Source: Tigriopus japonicus (taxonomy: Eukaryota; Arthropoda; Copepoda; Harpacticoida; Harpacticidae). From it: 64,000 bases of DNA. Position 1 is the first letter of the stretch; each line of letters begins with the position of its first letter. Position numbers and translations under genes: made by a program. The notes below the pieces were generated by a model. It searched no databases. It had not been told where the DNA came from and saw nothing but the letters and a program-made list of their open reading frames with translations. This document shows positions 32,911 to 46,100 of the stretch, piece after piece. The DNA lies in NCBI GenBank assembly GCA_010645155.1, contig JAAGOF010000188.1:152390-216389 (forward strand), written 5' to 3'.

Positions 32911-33590
32911 AAAAACAAATTCCCAAAGATTTCATATAGCTTTTCAATATTGCAAAAATAAATGATCTTTTAGAGTTTTAGAGCTTATGTCGAAATAGCT
33001 CGGAATAATATAAGATATCACTTAAAATGCTTTAATAACAAGATTTTTGGAAAGCATATTTCATAACTATTTAGAGTCTGCTTTGGTGTGTGTTCTGCCA
33101 AAATTACAAATAAATATGTCTAACAAATTCATATTCAAATTTACGATTTGTAGAAGGACCATGTTCAAAATGGACTAAAATCGAAACTTGAAACATTACC
33201 TGTTTTTGTCAAAACTTCTAAGAATTACCCAACTTTGAGTGTCTTTGATACTATACTGCAAAATATTTTTTTTTGCAAAATGTATTTTAAGAGCCTTTTA
33301 AGTGATATCTTTTATAATTTTGAGCTATTTTGACAAAAGCTCCAAAACTCAAAAAAAAAAATCATTTTAGTTGCAATTTTGAAAAGCTACGTGAAATCTT
33401 TGGGAATTTGTTTTTTCATATAATTGTAGCGTTTTTCGGCTTTTTGGGGTCAAAAATGGACCATTCAACGTCAAATAACTCAGCTGTTGATGAATGAATT
33501 TTTATTCAATTTGAATTCATTAGGTAACTAAATGGTTTCTAAATATGGGTTAAATAGTTTATTAAAAATGTTATAATCAATAGGTTTTTG
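32908..33590. mobile_element. Foldback family FB-1, palindromic copy
   Basis: ACAAATTCCCAAAGATTTCA and GAAATAGCTCGGAATAATAT (32915-33015) are mirrored by the reverse complement at 33290-33415, and the right flank carries the TCAGCTGTTGATGAATG, GGTAACTAAATGG and AATAGTTTATTAAAAATG blocks shared with the copies at 2884 and 25110. Confidence 0.75.
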
Positions 33591-34100
33591 GGTATTGTGC
33601 TGGGATTCGGATTGAATCTCCCTAATTATCCTTCCAATTTCTCGTATAAAAATGTGTAAGAAACAGGCGGGTCGACTTCAACATCAAGAATAGTTGTTCC
33701 AATTTTCTTAAATGTATTTGTGACTGAAAATAAGTAAAAAAGGTTCCAAATGGGAAGAAGTAAACATAGTAATGCGCATAATAAAATCTTACCAAACTAT
33801 GGGAGACTGGTTAATGAATATAAAATGTTGAGAAAGGTGCTATTACAGATGATAATCGTATGATAAAATGCAAGGACTGTCAGTAGAAACTGTTGCACTT
33901 TGTTTCGAACGCAGATTCAGCAACTGAACCAAAGCGGGAAATTCAACTCTCAGAACAGGTATATACAGTAACTTTTTCCTTGGGCCTAAACTTGTTGTTC
34001 CCCATTGAATTGTGAGTCCAAAAAGTACCATGATGTCTTTGGGTAATTTGATTAAAACCTAAAAGCCATTCGGAACACTTTGTGTCATAAATTTGCTAAA
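33591..34100. other. No gene seen
   Basis: AT-rich spacer; a 62-codon minus-strand frame at 33843-34031 has no recognisable domain. Confidence 0.5.
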
Positions 34101-34216
34101 TCTGCCAACAGTAACTCATTGGTAGATCAAGTTTCCCATAAGCGTTATATAAACTATATTAATAAGATTTAACTCTCTTTACAGGGAATCCCATTCCTTG
34201 TAGCGGTATTAAAAAA
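34101..34216 (+). mobile_element. 5'-truncated LINE copy, 3' tail only
   Basis: GCCAACAGTAACTCATTGGT, GATCAAGTTTCC and AATCCCATTCCTTGTAGCGG match the last 110 bases of the LINE at 26441-29550, followed by a C-rich spacer and an A-rich tract to 34250. Confidence 0.8.
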
Positions 34217-34250
34217 CCGCCCCCCTCCAAAAAAAAACAAAACAAAAAAA

Positions 34251-34515
34251 ATGAGCAACGCAGCTTCCCAGCTGCGATCTGATAGAGGCTGTCTGCCATT
34301 TGGGGATATTGCCGCTCCACTTGAACAAGCATTAATTTTTACCTCACCCTCGGGAATGACCCCAGGTTCGCCTATTTAAGCCGTCAAGAGCCGTGACTAC
34401 TGCTTGTAAATTAATACCACAGGCCACTAGGGCTTGGCAAGCCAGGGATTCGAACCAGGGATGTTGCGGATAGTTGGCGAATGCTCAACCGTTACGCGAT
34501 ATTCTTCGGAAATAT
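34251..34515 (-). mobile_element. tRNA-derived SINE-like element
   Basis: On the minus strand, CGCGTAACGGTTGAGC resembles an A box and CTGGTTCGAATCCCTGG is a near-perfect B box about 40 bases later. The body continues to 34251 next to the A/T tract shared with the plus-strand LINE tail. No closed acceptor stem is present, so it is not a working tRNA. Confidence 0.55.
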
Positions 34516-35049
34516 TTGCCTTTTCACGCAACTTATGGGCAACTTTGGCCAGTATCAGCTACAAACAATGCAGATAAAATGACGACAATGGCCTCGGTTT
34601 ACTCCTCTAAGTCCTGCTAGAATCAGCGTGACAAATTGTGTTTCAACTAATCCTAAAACTCCAATGTAAATTCGCCAAATTTCACGATTTTCATGTAAAA
34701 ACCGCCAGAAACCTGTCAAAATGTTCTTGCCCGCCAAACTAAAAATTCCTTCCGCCAAACTATGGCGTAAACCGCCAGAATACGGCCAGATTTGTCTGTC
34801 CAGCCAAAAAAAAAATCTCGCCGCCAAACGAGCCCTCAAACCGCCAGATACATCAAATTCTGGGTGTCCGAACCGCCATGTGGCAGGGCTGCCATTTTTA
34901 CTCCATATAATATTACATCCTTTTTTACAACGTTAAACATTTTTCAGACCAATGAAGTGAGATTGGTTTGTTGTGTTTGATGTTTTAAAATGGGCCACAA
35001 GAGGTGCACCATATGCAGTATTTTTCAAGGTTGCCATGTCACATCACTG
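34516..35049. other. Spacer with clustered CCGCCA motifs
   Basis: No gene. Between about 34700 and 34880, CCGCCA(A/G) occurs about seven times (for example TTCCGCCAAACTATGGCG) within otherwise AT-rich DNA. Confidence 0.5.
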
Positions 35050-35540
35050 TAGGGACGGGCAAAAAGTGTGAAAAGATTTTTGGTAACATAAACACTTTTA
35101 TTTGCCTTTTTGCACCTTTTGCCTTTATTTGCACTATTTTTTACGAATTTGGCCTAAAATGAACAAATTGTTGAGAATTTACTATTTCTTCTTTGAAAAT
35201 GTTTACTTTTGGATTTTTTTTTTCAAATTTGAAAACTTTGTTTTTGCGGTTCCCAGCAAAGGCAAGCAAGCATAGTATTGATTACTGCTACTTCAATATC
35301 TAAATTTTGCTCTTCAAGATTGAAAAATAACAAGCAGATGACAAGAAAGTATCTCAAGCTTTTTGTTTCAGATATTTCAGTTACTTCTGCGAATTTTTAA
35401 AATTTTATTTGCGCTTTTTTTTGTTTTTATTTGCGCTTTTGACCTTTTTGTGCATTTTTATTTTACGATTTTGGGCTGATTTTTGTGCAACTTTTGGTGA
35501 CCAAAAGCTTATTTTGATTTGCACTTTTTACCCGTCCCTA
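35050..35540. mobile_element. hAT-like MITE with CCCGTCCCTA ends
   Basis: It begins TAGGGACGGGCAAAAAGTG and ends GCACTTTTTACCCGTCCCTA. Subterminal TTATTTGCCTTTTTGC-type repeats fill both sides. The flanks CATCACTG and CATATCAG match at only five of eight bases, so the target duplication is uncertain. Confidence 0.65.
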
Positions 35541-36535
35541 CATATCAGTATTCTTAAATTTCTACACGGGTTCCAAAAACCCTTTGTTGAGTTTTGAAGC
35601 TTTGATACCTTAAACTGATGCGGAGCTAAAATTGGAAATTAGTTTTAAAAAGCAATAAAGATCACAAAATCAAAGTAGGATTTTTGAAAACCATTTTGAA
35701 AATTACGAATAGTAATGACACGATCGCCATGAACAATACGGACTCTTGATCAAAATCAACAACATTTGCGCATCCGTAGCAAATGGCAAAATATATAGAT
35801 TCCCACAACCTAGATAGGCATTGTGGATCCTCAAGGCCACAAATTTGACTCAGAATCAACAAAAATACTTCAAAACGAGTGGAAATCATCAAGTGTGAAT
35901 CCTGTTGCATATTTATAAATTTTTCCATCACACAACGTCTTGATATACAAAATTAGCGTCATCGCAAGTTGCTTAATGTGAAACTCTTGCTTTTTTTCTC
36001 AACTGCATATTGTGTGCCTCTTGTGGTCAACTTTAGAACCTCAAAGCACAACAAATCTCGATCTCGGGCCATTGCATGAGGTTTTAATTTAATTAATGTT
36101 TAATGTTTATCGACTCTTGGTCATGCCAGGCATGTCAAAAAAGAATTATAAAATGAAAGAATAGTATACCTGTATAGTCATATATATGATTAAATGACAA
36201 TGTCAATGGTTAAAACGGATAAATAGATGAGTAAAATTGTGATATGACAGTTGAGTTGACTAGAATGCGTTTCTAGTTTATTATTTACTAAATATTCTAA
36301 TTATAGACCCTGTCGAAAATAGGGGCCCCTTAGAGAAGTTGTCTGAGAACAAAAGTTCAAGATAATAGTATAATGAGAACTATTTGTTACAAAACTTTTT
36401 GATTCAGTTTGATTCAGAGCCCTTGATGGTCCGATATTTACAATTTTCCCAGCCCCGTTTTAAGTGGCCAACCCTGTAGACCGGCAATCCTCATTTGGAT
36501 TTACAATCGAGCTTGGCTTGTAATCAAACCAAGAA
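35541..36535. other. No gene seen
   Basis: AT-rich spacer; no repeated or coding structure recognised. Confidence 0.5.
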
Positions 36536-36544
36536 TGGTCTTTT

Positions 36545-37028
36545 GGTAATGGTGACGATGTGAGGTCCGGTTGAAAGAACGGCAAAGCAGCGTTGCCAGA
36601 TATTTCCAAATCAATAGTTCAAATCATAAAGTAGCAAATGGCATGGATAACACTTTTAACATGTTTTAACACATTTAAAACATGTTTTACTTTCAAAACA
36701 GAGACAAAACATCTTTAGCTATTGCCTTTAAAAATATTTCTGATTACCAGATTCTTCATTTCCAGATTCCAGATTATACATTAGAATTTTCAATCTCACA
36801 TTCATTCATTGGAGAGTGATTCTTTCTCTAGAACGTCAGAATTGCTTTAAATCATTGATTTTGGTTTCCAAAATTGTTAGCTCGAGCGCCAATCATGCGC
36901 GTAACACAATTTGTTCCTGTCAAACCAAATCTGGCCTTTTTCTTGATGTTCATTGGCATGATTGGTTCGAAAAAATCTGTCAACGCTAGTTCGCTCTTTC
37001 AGCCGGACCTCACATCGTCACCATTACC
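36545..37028. mobile_element. Mutator-like MITE, 9-bp TSD TGGTCTTTT
   Basis: Ends GGTAATGGTGACGATGTGAG and its mirror (CTCACATCGTCACCATTACC) extend to arms of about 55 bp. TGGTCTTTT is duplicated exactly at 36536-36544 and 37029-37037. Long terminal repeats with a 9-bp duplication fit the Mutator superfamily. It is 484 bp long with no transposase. Confidence 0.78.
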
Positions 37029-37157
37029 TGGTCTTTTCTTTAAATAAACTGTAAGCAAAATGCAAATTGTCTCTCACTCCACTCTTGCCAATGAAGAAAA
37101 CATTAATTCGTCTAAACATAGAGAAGAATCTTCAATCATTTATAATCTACTGTACAT

Positions 37158-40100
37158 TCAAATAATATTGAAGTGAATAGCTTCTTGACAAATATCCAGG
37201 TAGTTCTTTCTTCTGAGGGCTCGTTTTGTCCGTGTATTTAAGGAACGGTGATATCCGTACGGTTGTTCCAAAGCTTGAACTTGTTGATCGGTTAATATTG
37301 AGGGCCTTCGCTGATAGATCACAGGCAAATCCTCTGAAATGAGCAAATCAAGGCATAAAGATTTCAAGAGATTGACTTTTTTAAATGATAGCAAGGGACA
37401 ATATTTGAAATTTATTTTCAATTTATCAACTTGCTTTCATGTGGCAATAGCTCACTTATTCCATGAGATGCGTGGATTTTTTAACACAGGTTTACATCAG
37501 CTTCAGACAAAGTGAAGTCGAAAAAATGTTGATGGAGGAACTCCAAATGGAATTGTTAGCGTTTTCATTTGAATTTTGACATGGATCTTTAAGCTTTTCA
37601 CGCCAATCTTAAAAGGAATTTACGAATTATTTCAACCAAAAACTCTGTCAGGTCCATTAATCCATTAGGTCCCAATCAACATTGAGGCACTTAAGCTTGT
37701 CCAGAACTGATTTGAGGTCGTTGCTATCTCAAATACATGCATCTCATGTACTCGTATTCTGCGAACTGTTACAGCATAAAAATAATTGGATGGCGCACTT
37801 TTTGATTACATTCTTTCATTACTGCGCACTAATTTTGACGTTGTTATTTAGCAGCATATCAATGGCAAATATTTCATTGTGAAATCGAACATGACAAGAA
37901 ACTAAACTAATTAGCCGTCTAAACAAATGACATCTCAACAAAACTGCAGCATGCGCTGTGACAAAGATGGATTTTGAGAATGAGGACTCTAGCAAGGCCC
38001 TAAACCTTGAGAAACTCATATTCATTTCTCTTTATTGAAAAATGATCATTGATCAAATTCAAATTCAGTCCCCAAAAATTATTTCCTGAGCTTATTAACA
38101 CAATAACATTTTTTGAAAAGTTATTTTTGTAATTTTGTTTTTAATAGTGATGGAAAGAAAACACTTTCGGCCGATATTTTGGTTTTGGTTTGGGTTTCGG
38201 TTATACATACCGAAACCGAAAGCAGACATGCAATGTAAAAAATGAAGTAAAAAAAGATATTTTTGATCCAAAAGCTTCTGAAAATTAGATTTTCCAAATG
38301 ATTAAATTTGCGGTTACACATGAACATGAAAGATTACACATGAATGTTTGATTTGCATTGAACACATGAGCAATTTGAATTTAAAAAGCTAATTTTGTAC
38401 ACATATAATTTTGTAGTCAGCTGCTTTCAGTTAAGCCCTTTTTCGGCCGAAACATTCGGTTTCGGTTAAGAGCATTCTCGGTCCATCACTAGTCTTTAAT
38501 GAACCCTCCAATAACATGAGGTCCTTCTAAAATTTAAAAAAAAATGTTATATTATTAACTTCGAAAGCTTTTACAAAAAGACGCCATTTAAAGTGTACCA
38601 AAGGCATTGGTGAAGATGAGTGAGTCCAATTATTTGCATTTCTTTGCCTTGTACAGTACCTTCAACAATTGTGTCAGATGAAACAATTTCGCTTGATTTG
38701 ATCTGATCTTTAAGAGAATCATTGTGACCCACAGTTGTCTTTGGATCCATGATTGACCCATCTAATGTACGAGTTTCTTGCTCTTCCACTTCCAAATTTG
38801 GGTCCAATGAAAAATTGTTTTTTGGGTCCGGAAAATCGCCTGTAGAAAGCAGAGGCTCTTCTCTTGTCTCCAGTGCATCTTCATTGATGTCATTTGGAGC
38901 AGCACATCCATCAATACAATGCTGGCTTTCTTCATTCAACTCGTTTCCATCAAGTTCATTGTCTTCTTTGATATTTTCTTCAAAATAGATTTCCCCTTCC
39001 ATTGGGTCCATTTTAAAAATTTCTACACCTCCGCAAAATAAGAGACACCAACCCAAACACTGAAATAGGTTATCCACATTTAAAATTTAACACTTGAAAA
39101 ATGCTCTCAAAAAATTCACTTAAATGGTGAAATTCGGCCTTGAAATCTTCGATTTGACCATCAAAAAGTTCATGGTGTATCCCCAAAGAACGGATCGTTC
39201 GGGTGAGTAACTCAAAGTAATCATTAAGTAACTCTTCCAGATGAGAATCACGAAATACTTTCGTAGTTGATGAATAGACAAGGTAACAAACATCGCTTGG
39301 AGCATGTCCGAAAAAAGATATCTGCAAAAATAAGCAGAAGAACATTAAGCTAACGCTTCTTTTAATATTCTATTTGGACAGGCAAGAACTACTGAATTCT
39401 CTGGACCGCGAGGCTAACGACGAGAATTGCTTCTTGTAGTTTAATAAGCTTGTAGTGTAGTAGTCTTCTAAAACTCTTGTAATTTATGCTCTCGTCTTTT
39501 GTATGTAACTCCGAGAAGGCATAACTTTTCGATCTGAAATACGTAGTATATCTAACACAAGAGAGGTATCATCTGCAGAAGAGGTCAATTAATTTGTTCC
39601 TAGTGGAAATCTAAAGTTGTATCGCTAGCCTTGTCGTCCAGAGAAATTCAGTGATTCTATGACAACTTTAGCAATAAAAATATTGTTCCTCATCGTAAAG
39701 CATTACATACTTGCCAGTCCACGGCGAAACATCGAAGGATTTGCTTGGACCGATGAAATATGAAATTATTGGGCCAGGAATCGCCATGTTGAAGGCATCG
39801 GAATTTGCTCGTTTGAGACCGAGATAATTCGTTGGCCAATAATTTACCAGGATTGCTCAGCGCGGACTCAAAACGGCTAAAAGAGATTTCATTTATTGCA
39901 CGCAACAGATACTCTTCAGATGCACCAGAAACATACAAGGGATATCGTGGATCCAAGTTTTAGCAGGAGGGCCATCAAAATGAAGGTGCACTTTTTTAGT
40001 ACGGCTTAAAAAGCGGGATTATCAAGTTGCCTTGTTACTGTTTGAAGGTAAAATATGGTGGATTTGTTTACTCGAAATATTTCGATCCAAACTTGGATTT

Positions 40101-43100
40101 CCTGACACATTTTATGTTTGCATTGAATAAAAATTGAAACATGTGGTAGCACTAGATCAGACTAAAAAATTCTCAATGAAAAACTTTTGTGCCCAAAGGA
40201 AAGGTAGAACCACTCGAAATATGGCTAAAAAATTCTTATTTAAAAAATGTGGCCTTCTAACGAATGATTCACAAGATACGAATAAGAAACCGTGGCCATA
40301 ACTCGGAAATGGTTGATCTCAAAAAAAGTATACAAAGCTCAAAGAGACGCGGCAGATAACCATTCTTAAGATAAGTGTTTTTTTCCCTTTACGTCCCCTG
40401 ATTTTCGATTTTAGCCAAATTTCTGGAGGGAGGAGTTTTCAAAAATTATTTTCACTAGAAACCGTCGTCGCTCATTTACAGGGTGGTCCTAAATTAGTGT
40501 CCTCTCTAATTTGAATGAGCATTAGACGTAACAGAGGTAAAACCGAGTTTTTATTTGAAAAGCAAAATTGTTCCCTAATCAAATTAGGATAGACTTTGTT
40601 TAGTATAAAATGCGATTTGAAGCACTTGAACAAAGAAATGGGCATTACAAACAAACAATCCCTTGTATTGAAAATGCTAGGTGATGGAAAATCCTACAAG
40701 ACCATCATTGGAACCAAAAATGTCAATCGAAAATTCATTCCGAGGACTAAGAAAGTTTTTGAAGAAACTGGCGGTGTCGTAAGGAAACCCGGGCAAGGCA
40801 GAAAGCCGACCGTGAGGACTTCACGGCTTACTAAAGTCGTTTAGGCTAAGATAAGGAGAAACCCTGTTTGATCCATGAACAAGATGGCTCAAGAGTAAAA
40901 TTTTAGTTAGACTAGAGCACTCTAAGTTAGACTACCATCAGAGGACCTTGACAATAAGCCTTTTTAAGCATCACAGGAAACAACCACTCTTCGAGGCCTC
41001 ATGAGCGAAAAGGCGCGAAAGATCGAAAATTCTTATTAATTGGTATGCTCAAAACCCAGAGGTCATTGTGCTTTTCCCCGATGAGAAGCTTTTTGAGGCC
41101 ACCAAAAAATTTAATCCTCAAAACGATCAAATAGTATCCAAAAGTTCACCTAACATCCCGGACGACGTTAGGAATGTGTACCATGTCCAAAAACCGATGT
41201 CGATGATGAAATGGGGAGCCATAGCCTCAAACGGCGAAAAAGTCTCCCCTCTTTCGCATTCCAGACGGCGTGAAGATCAACAAGACAATCTACCCTGACA
41301 ATCAAAAGTGATGCCATGAATCCAAGCTGAACTTGCCGGGCTTCCAGTATGTTTCCAACAAGATGGGGCCCCCGACTATTCAACAACATTTGTTCAAGAG
41401 TGGTGCAAAGGTAACTTCTCTCACTTCTGTAGCAAAGAAATGTGGCCTCCTTCATTACCAGATTGCAACCCTCTTGACTTTGCCATGTGGGGGAAGGTTC
41501 AAAAGACAGTCAATGCTACTCCTAGACCCAGCAAGACTCTCTGATGGCTTCTCCGGAGGTTGCACTGGATCCAATCTCGGACAAAGTGGTGCGTATTTCT
41601 TGTACCAGTACCAAAAAGAGACTCCGAGCCCTCATTCAGAAATGACGCGTTCATTTTGTATGAAATCGTTTGATGATGATTGATGCATATTAAGCTTCAA
41701 AAAGTTAAAAAAGATTATTTTGATATGCGAAACGGGCTTTGATCTATGGCAAGGGTGTGCAAACCCTGGCCCGCGAGCTGATTTCGCGTCTTGGCTATTT
41801 TTACTAAACCCTCGATTGGGAGGTTGCGTGGTCTGATTTTACCTAACATTCCGAAATTTGTCGGAATGTCGAACTCGTGGGCAAATTGTTTTCGTAAGCC
41901 TGTCATGAAGTGTGAACCCTACACAAAGTGCTGGTTTGCTCCGACGGCTTGTTTGCTACAGCTGCGCGTTCGGCTCACTATAACTCGAGAATGCAAAAGA
42001 ATGAACCCGCCTTAGATACAGTGTATTGTTATGGGTAGGGACAGGAACTTTAGACGAATCAACTTATTCGTCTTTTTTCATCTTTTTTCGTCTTTTTGAC
42101 CTATATTCGTCGCAAAAAGTTTTTTCGTCTAATTTGGATTTTATTCGTCTTTTTTCGTCTAATCGGGCAATTTTTTTAGCCTTTTCTCGTCTAATTGGCC
42201 AAAAATTTGGATTTTCTTGGATTCCAAGCTCTTTAAAGGTTTTTCAATTTTCCAAGCAAATAAAAACTTCGAAGAAAGTGCAACCCCGCCAATCACAGGC
42301 CAATGTAATAATTTGATTGTCAGTTGCGGTTTTGCGCAAACAAAATACAATCCACATTTATAAATTAACTTGTACTCGTATTTGCTCAACAGACATTGAA
42401 AGAAAATTGGATTTGGGTAGAACAAGCTTTCAGGCCATCAGAACAATTTTTGGATCTGCAAATCTGATTTTAAGTATAACTCTACTGAAAACGTTCCTTT
42501 AAAAGAGGCCTTTTTTAACTCTTGGTTTTTTATTTGACATATGTACTACTGGCTAATTCTTACGCATTAGTTACTTCTTTTTTTAAATTTTCTAGATTTC
42601 GCCGTTTTTGCACAAGCAGACATATTGGTCCCTATCAATAGGTAAACATTTCGTGTATTTTGTGGGAGCAGTTTCAAACGTTTTTTTTTTCGTCTGTACG
42701 GGCATTTAATCTTTCTTATTTCTTATAAGCCAGTTTCATTCGCCTTTTTGGGGAATGGATTCGACTTTTTACGTCTTACAAGTATTTTTTCGCTTTTTTT
42801 GCCTTATGGAAACTTTAAATTCGTCTTTTTTCGTTTAATTTGCCAGTTTTATTCGTCTAAACTTCCTGTCCCTAGTTATGGGATTGGATATTCTATTAAA
42901 GAACAGTTGAAAGGTAATACAATAAAATAACCTTTCCACATCTAAACCTAACCTAACCTTACCTTACCTAACCTAACCTAACTTAACGTAAAGTAATTTA
43001 ATCCTAACGTAAACCAAATGTAATGTAATGATAAAAAATGAATGGTCAAACCTAAAATTTAAAAAAAATTATACCCTTGGAGAGCCGCGAACACTCAATC

Positions 43101-46100
43101 TTTGGTACATGAGCTAGATTCTCTACCACAGCGCTATAACATTGCCTTGGATGGAAGGATGCAATTGGTAGTATTTAACTGTCTCATTTGTTGCAACAGC
43201 TGTTTCAAGCAAGCCGTCGGAGCAAACCAGCACTTTGTGTAGGGTTCACACTTCATGACAGGCTTACGAAAACAATTTGCCCACGAGTTCGACATTCCGA
43301 CAAATTTCGGAATGTTAGGTAAAATTAGACCACGCAACCTCCCAATCGAGGGTTTAGTAAAAATAGCCAAGAGATTTCGCGTGGCCCGCGAGAGGATCTG
43401 TCATTTTCAATAGAGTGTGGCCCGCAGCATGATTCTGGCATAGCCCGTGAATTTTACACCAGAAATTATTTGCCGTTTTGGATGGTGTGGCCCGCGAGCG
43501 CCAACGGTCCGGCCAATTTGGCCCACTGCTAAATAAGTTTGCACACCCCTGATCTATGGGATCAATGGGACATTACATTAGGACCACCCTGTAATGATCT
43601 TGGGGAATGGCCTTTCTTGACTTATCAAGCCCACTGTTTGCAAAATCTTTGACAATGAAAGTGAAGTTCATGTATCGGTTCAACCACGAGTTAAATGTGT
43701 ATGAGTGTAGCAAACAGCATCCTTTTCTATTTTCTCTCTCATCTCCTCTTCGGTCTTTTAAGGGTGTCTGATAGGAGGTCTAAAAGCTAGTACTTGAAAC
43801 TTACAGTAACATTGTAAGGAAGTAAATTTAAGATATTTTGAAATGTTAGCATCAAATATTAATGCAATCTTTTATGATTTCCACCTAATGGCCGGTTATT
43901 TTAAGGCCTGGGGGGGATGAGAGTCATTCAAACTTACTAACATGTCTTCATTATTTTTCGACTTTTGCATCAACGGTCTCGCGCATTCTGCCACCAGATG
44001 TCGTGAATCGAGGCCAAATCACGACACTCTTTAGTTGGCTATTCCATTTCTTTCGGAACACTCGGTAACTGGGCCTGTCATGGTCAATCTTATCACTTGA
44101 GTAAAAATGCTTTTATTGTTGGTTAATTGCTGGAGTTTGTAAAAATAGCATTATTGCCAAAAATCAGAGCATTTCCTGCTGAGGAAAAAAGAACTGCTGA
44201 TTCGTCTAGATGACGAGAATTATTATCTCCCAAAAGAAATCACTCATGCTAAGCTCGTAAAAAGCCATGTGTTCTCAAAGTTTTTCTTGTGCTTGAAATA
44301 AATAAGCATAGACACACAACCTTAATATAGAAAATAGGAATTATAGACCCATTCACATAATTCTTTTTTTTGACCACAATCCCAATTTCGAAGTTTGACA
44401 ATACTTGACTTTTGACATGACTTTGGAAATAATTTAGGGCAAACAAAGTCCATGCTAAAAAAAGTGATGCGAAATATTAAGTTTGCATGCACGCTAACTT
44501 GAATAATATTTCAGAGATTTATAAGTCATCCATCATTATCCAGTACTCAACTTCACCAGAATCGGAAGTAAGAATCCTAGAATATCAAACTTGCTCGAAA
44601 AACAAACACACTTTCCCAAATATAAAGATGCACCTCTAAATAAATATTTTCCCTCCCCACTGATACGTAATTATCCACCAGCCACAATTTTTGTTGTGCC
44701 AGAATCGTCATTTGAAAAACAAAGACCTCCTTTCTTTCATGAAAACCTTTAATTGGCCGATTCTTTCCGGTCCATCTATTCAAACATGTACTTTGATTGT
44801 GAAACAAAAGTGAAGGAACTCCTTCTCAGTTATTTACCTGGCCAAGTCTTGTTGTTCTGGAATGCATTGAAGGAATTCGTTGGCCGCTTGCGTCATGTCG
44901 GAAAGAAAGGCCATCATGTCATCCTGGGGTGAGAGATGATTCGTAGAAGTGAAAATGAAGTCGAGCTTGACAACGGGAGCCACTCAGTCAAATAATCACC
45001 TGTAACCACATGATCTTGTTTGGAGCAAAAATGGGAAAACGGTGGGACAATTGTCTTTGATTGGCAAGATCGTAGGAGATGGAAAGGGCGTGGAACTCTG
45101 CCAAAGACATCAAGGATTCCTAAAAAAGTGAAGATCCAAGACGACTAAAAGCTTTGTGGATAATCGAACAATTGTTGAATTACTTTTAGGTGTTCCAGAT
45201 CGAAGAGTTGATTAGATGCATCGTGGATCCTGAAGCCTTTCATGGCACAGTCTTCCAATACCAGAACACCGTTCCCATTTGCGGATGTTTCGCCATAATA
45301 AAACTTGGGAATACGGAAATGCTTGAGTTTGAAGCCGGGACATTGATTCTTGGCGAAGTTGCTTAGGAGTGGAACGACTTCCCTAAAACAATAGAATGGG
45401 CTGATTCAGGGTTATTTAAACACGAGCTCCCCTCCCCATTTAAAAAAGACAAAAACTGCTATTTTGTTTTGGCTCTAACAATCAATGTTTTTTCTCAGTA
45501 TGGACCTTTGTTGTAACTTATGAAAAACAAGACCTTGTTTGTGTTGGTTGCAGATTTTTTTTCTACCGCTACAAGGAGTGAGATCACAAATCATATAATG
45601 ACTAGATGTCGCATTGGCCCGGTCCGTCGGCGAGAGAAAAGTGGCACCACTTGGCCCAGCTGCGCTAGCTTCGAAAACTCAGGGCGACTGCGTACTCAGA
45701 AGTAACGACGCTCGCTCGCGTCGAGAACAAAGTACGTACGGTACGTTGAGTTTGTTCAGGATTTGGCCACGCTGGCAAAATTTTGAAAACTTCAAAATTC
45801 CCACCATTTTAGGGTGTAGTGTTATGTACCAGCTGATGAAGCAAAGTTGTCCACCTTTTTCTCGCACGAAGCGAGGTCTAGCCACTATATGGTCTGTGAG
45901 TGAGATTCTTTGTACCTTTTTATGTAATATGTTTCGTACCTGTATCTCTGCACACTCATTGCTCTTGAATGTTTTGTTGGAAATGTTTGTTGTTTAGTTT
46001 TGAGTATTGTTCTCAATTTCAGATGGTTTACAGCAGATGGCAAGCTAACTTCTTTAGGTTCGCTAAATTTTGATTTGAAATGACTCCCATTTTCACAACT

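Larger units (their letters stand above)
41750..43551. mobile_element. hAT element with long inverted arms, TSD ATCTATGG, nested in the mariner
   Basis: It begins CAAGGGTGTGCAAACCCTGG and ends AAGTTTGCACACCCCTG. ATCTATGG is duplicated exactly at 41742-41749 and 43552-43559; removing the element restores continuous mariner sequence. Nearly identical inverted arms lie at about 41768-41965 and 43195-43387 (for example TTTGTCGGAATGTCGAACTC and its mirror). The right end has the CCCGCGAG/GGCCAATTTGGCCC text of Charlie/Tip100-like hAT ends. The repeated open frame in both arms is not a transposase. Confidence 0.88.
40479..43591 (+). mobile_element. Mariner-family (DD37D-spaced) element with nested insertions
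   Basis: The ends CAGGGTGGTCCTAAATTAG and its mirror TTAGGACCACCCTG are flanked by TA (40477-40478 and 43592-43593). Coding pieces in shifting frames include a helix-turn-helix-like start (40596-40844), LFPDEKLFEATKKF (first Asp), QQDGAPDYSTTF (second Asp) and CNPLDFAMWGKV (third Asp). I count 37 residues between the last two Asp, as in maT-type mariners. Frameshifts and stops make it inactive. A hAT element occupies 41750-43551. The whole stack lies in intron 4 of the EcKL gene. Confidence 0.85.

Noticed and set aside
41791..43370. Two matching frames (MAIFTKPSIGRLRG...) as a duplicated gene
   Set aside because: They are the inverted arms of one hAT element with exact 8-bp flanking duplications; no domain is recognisable.
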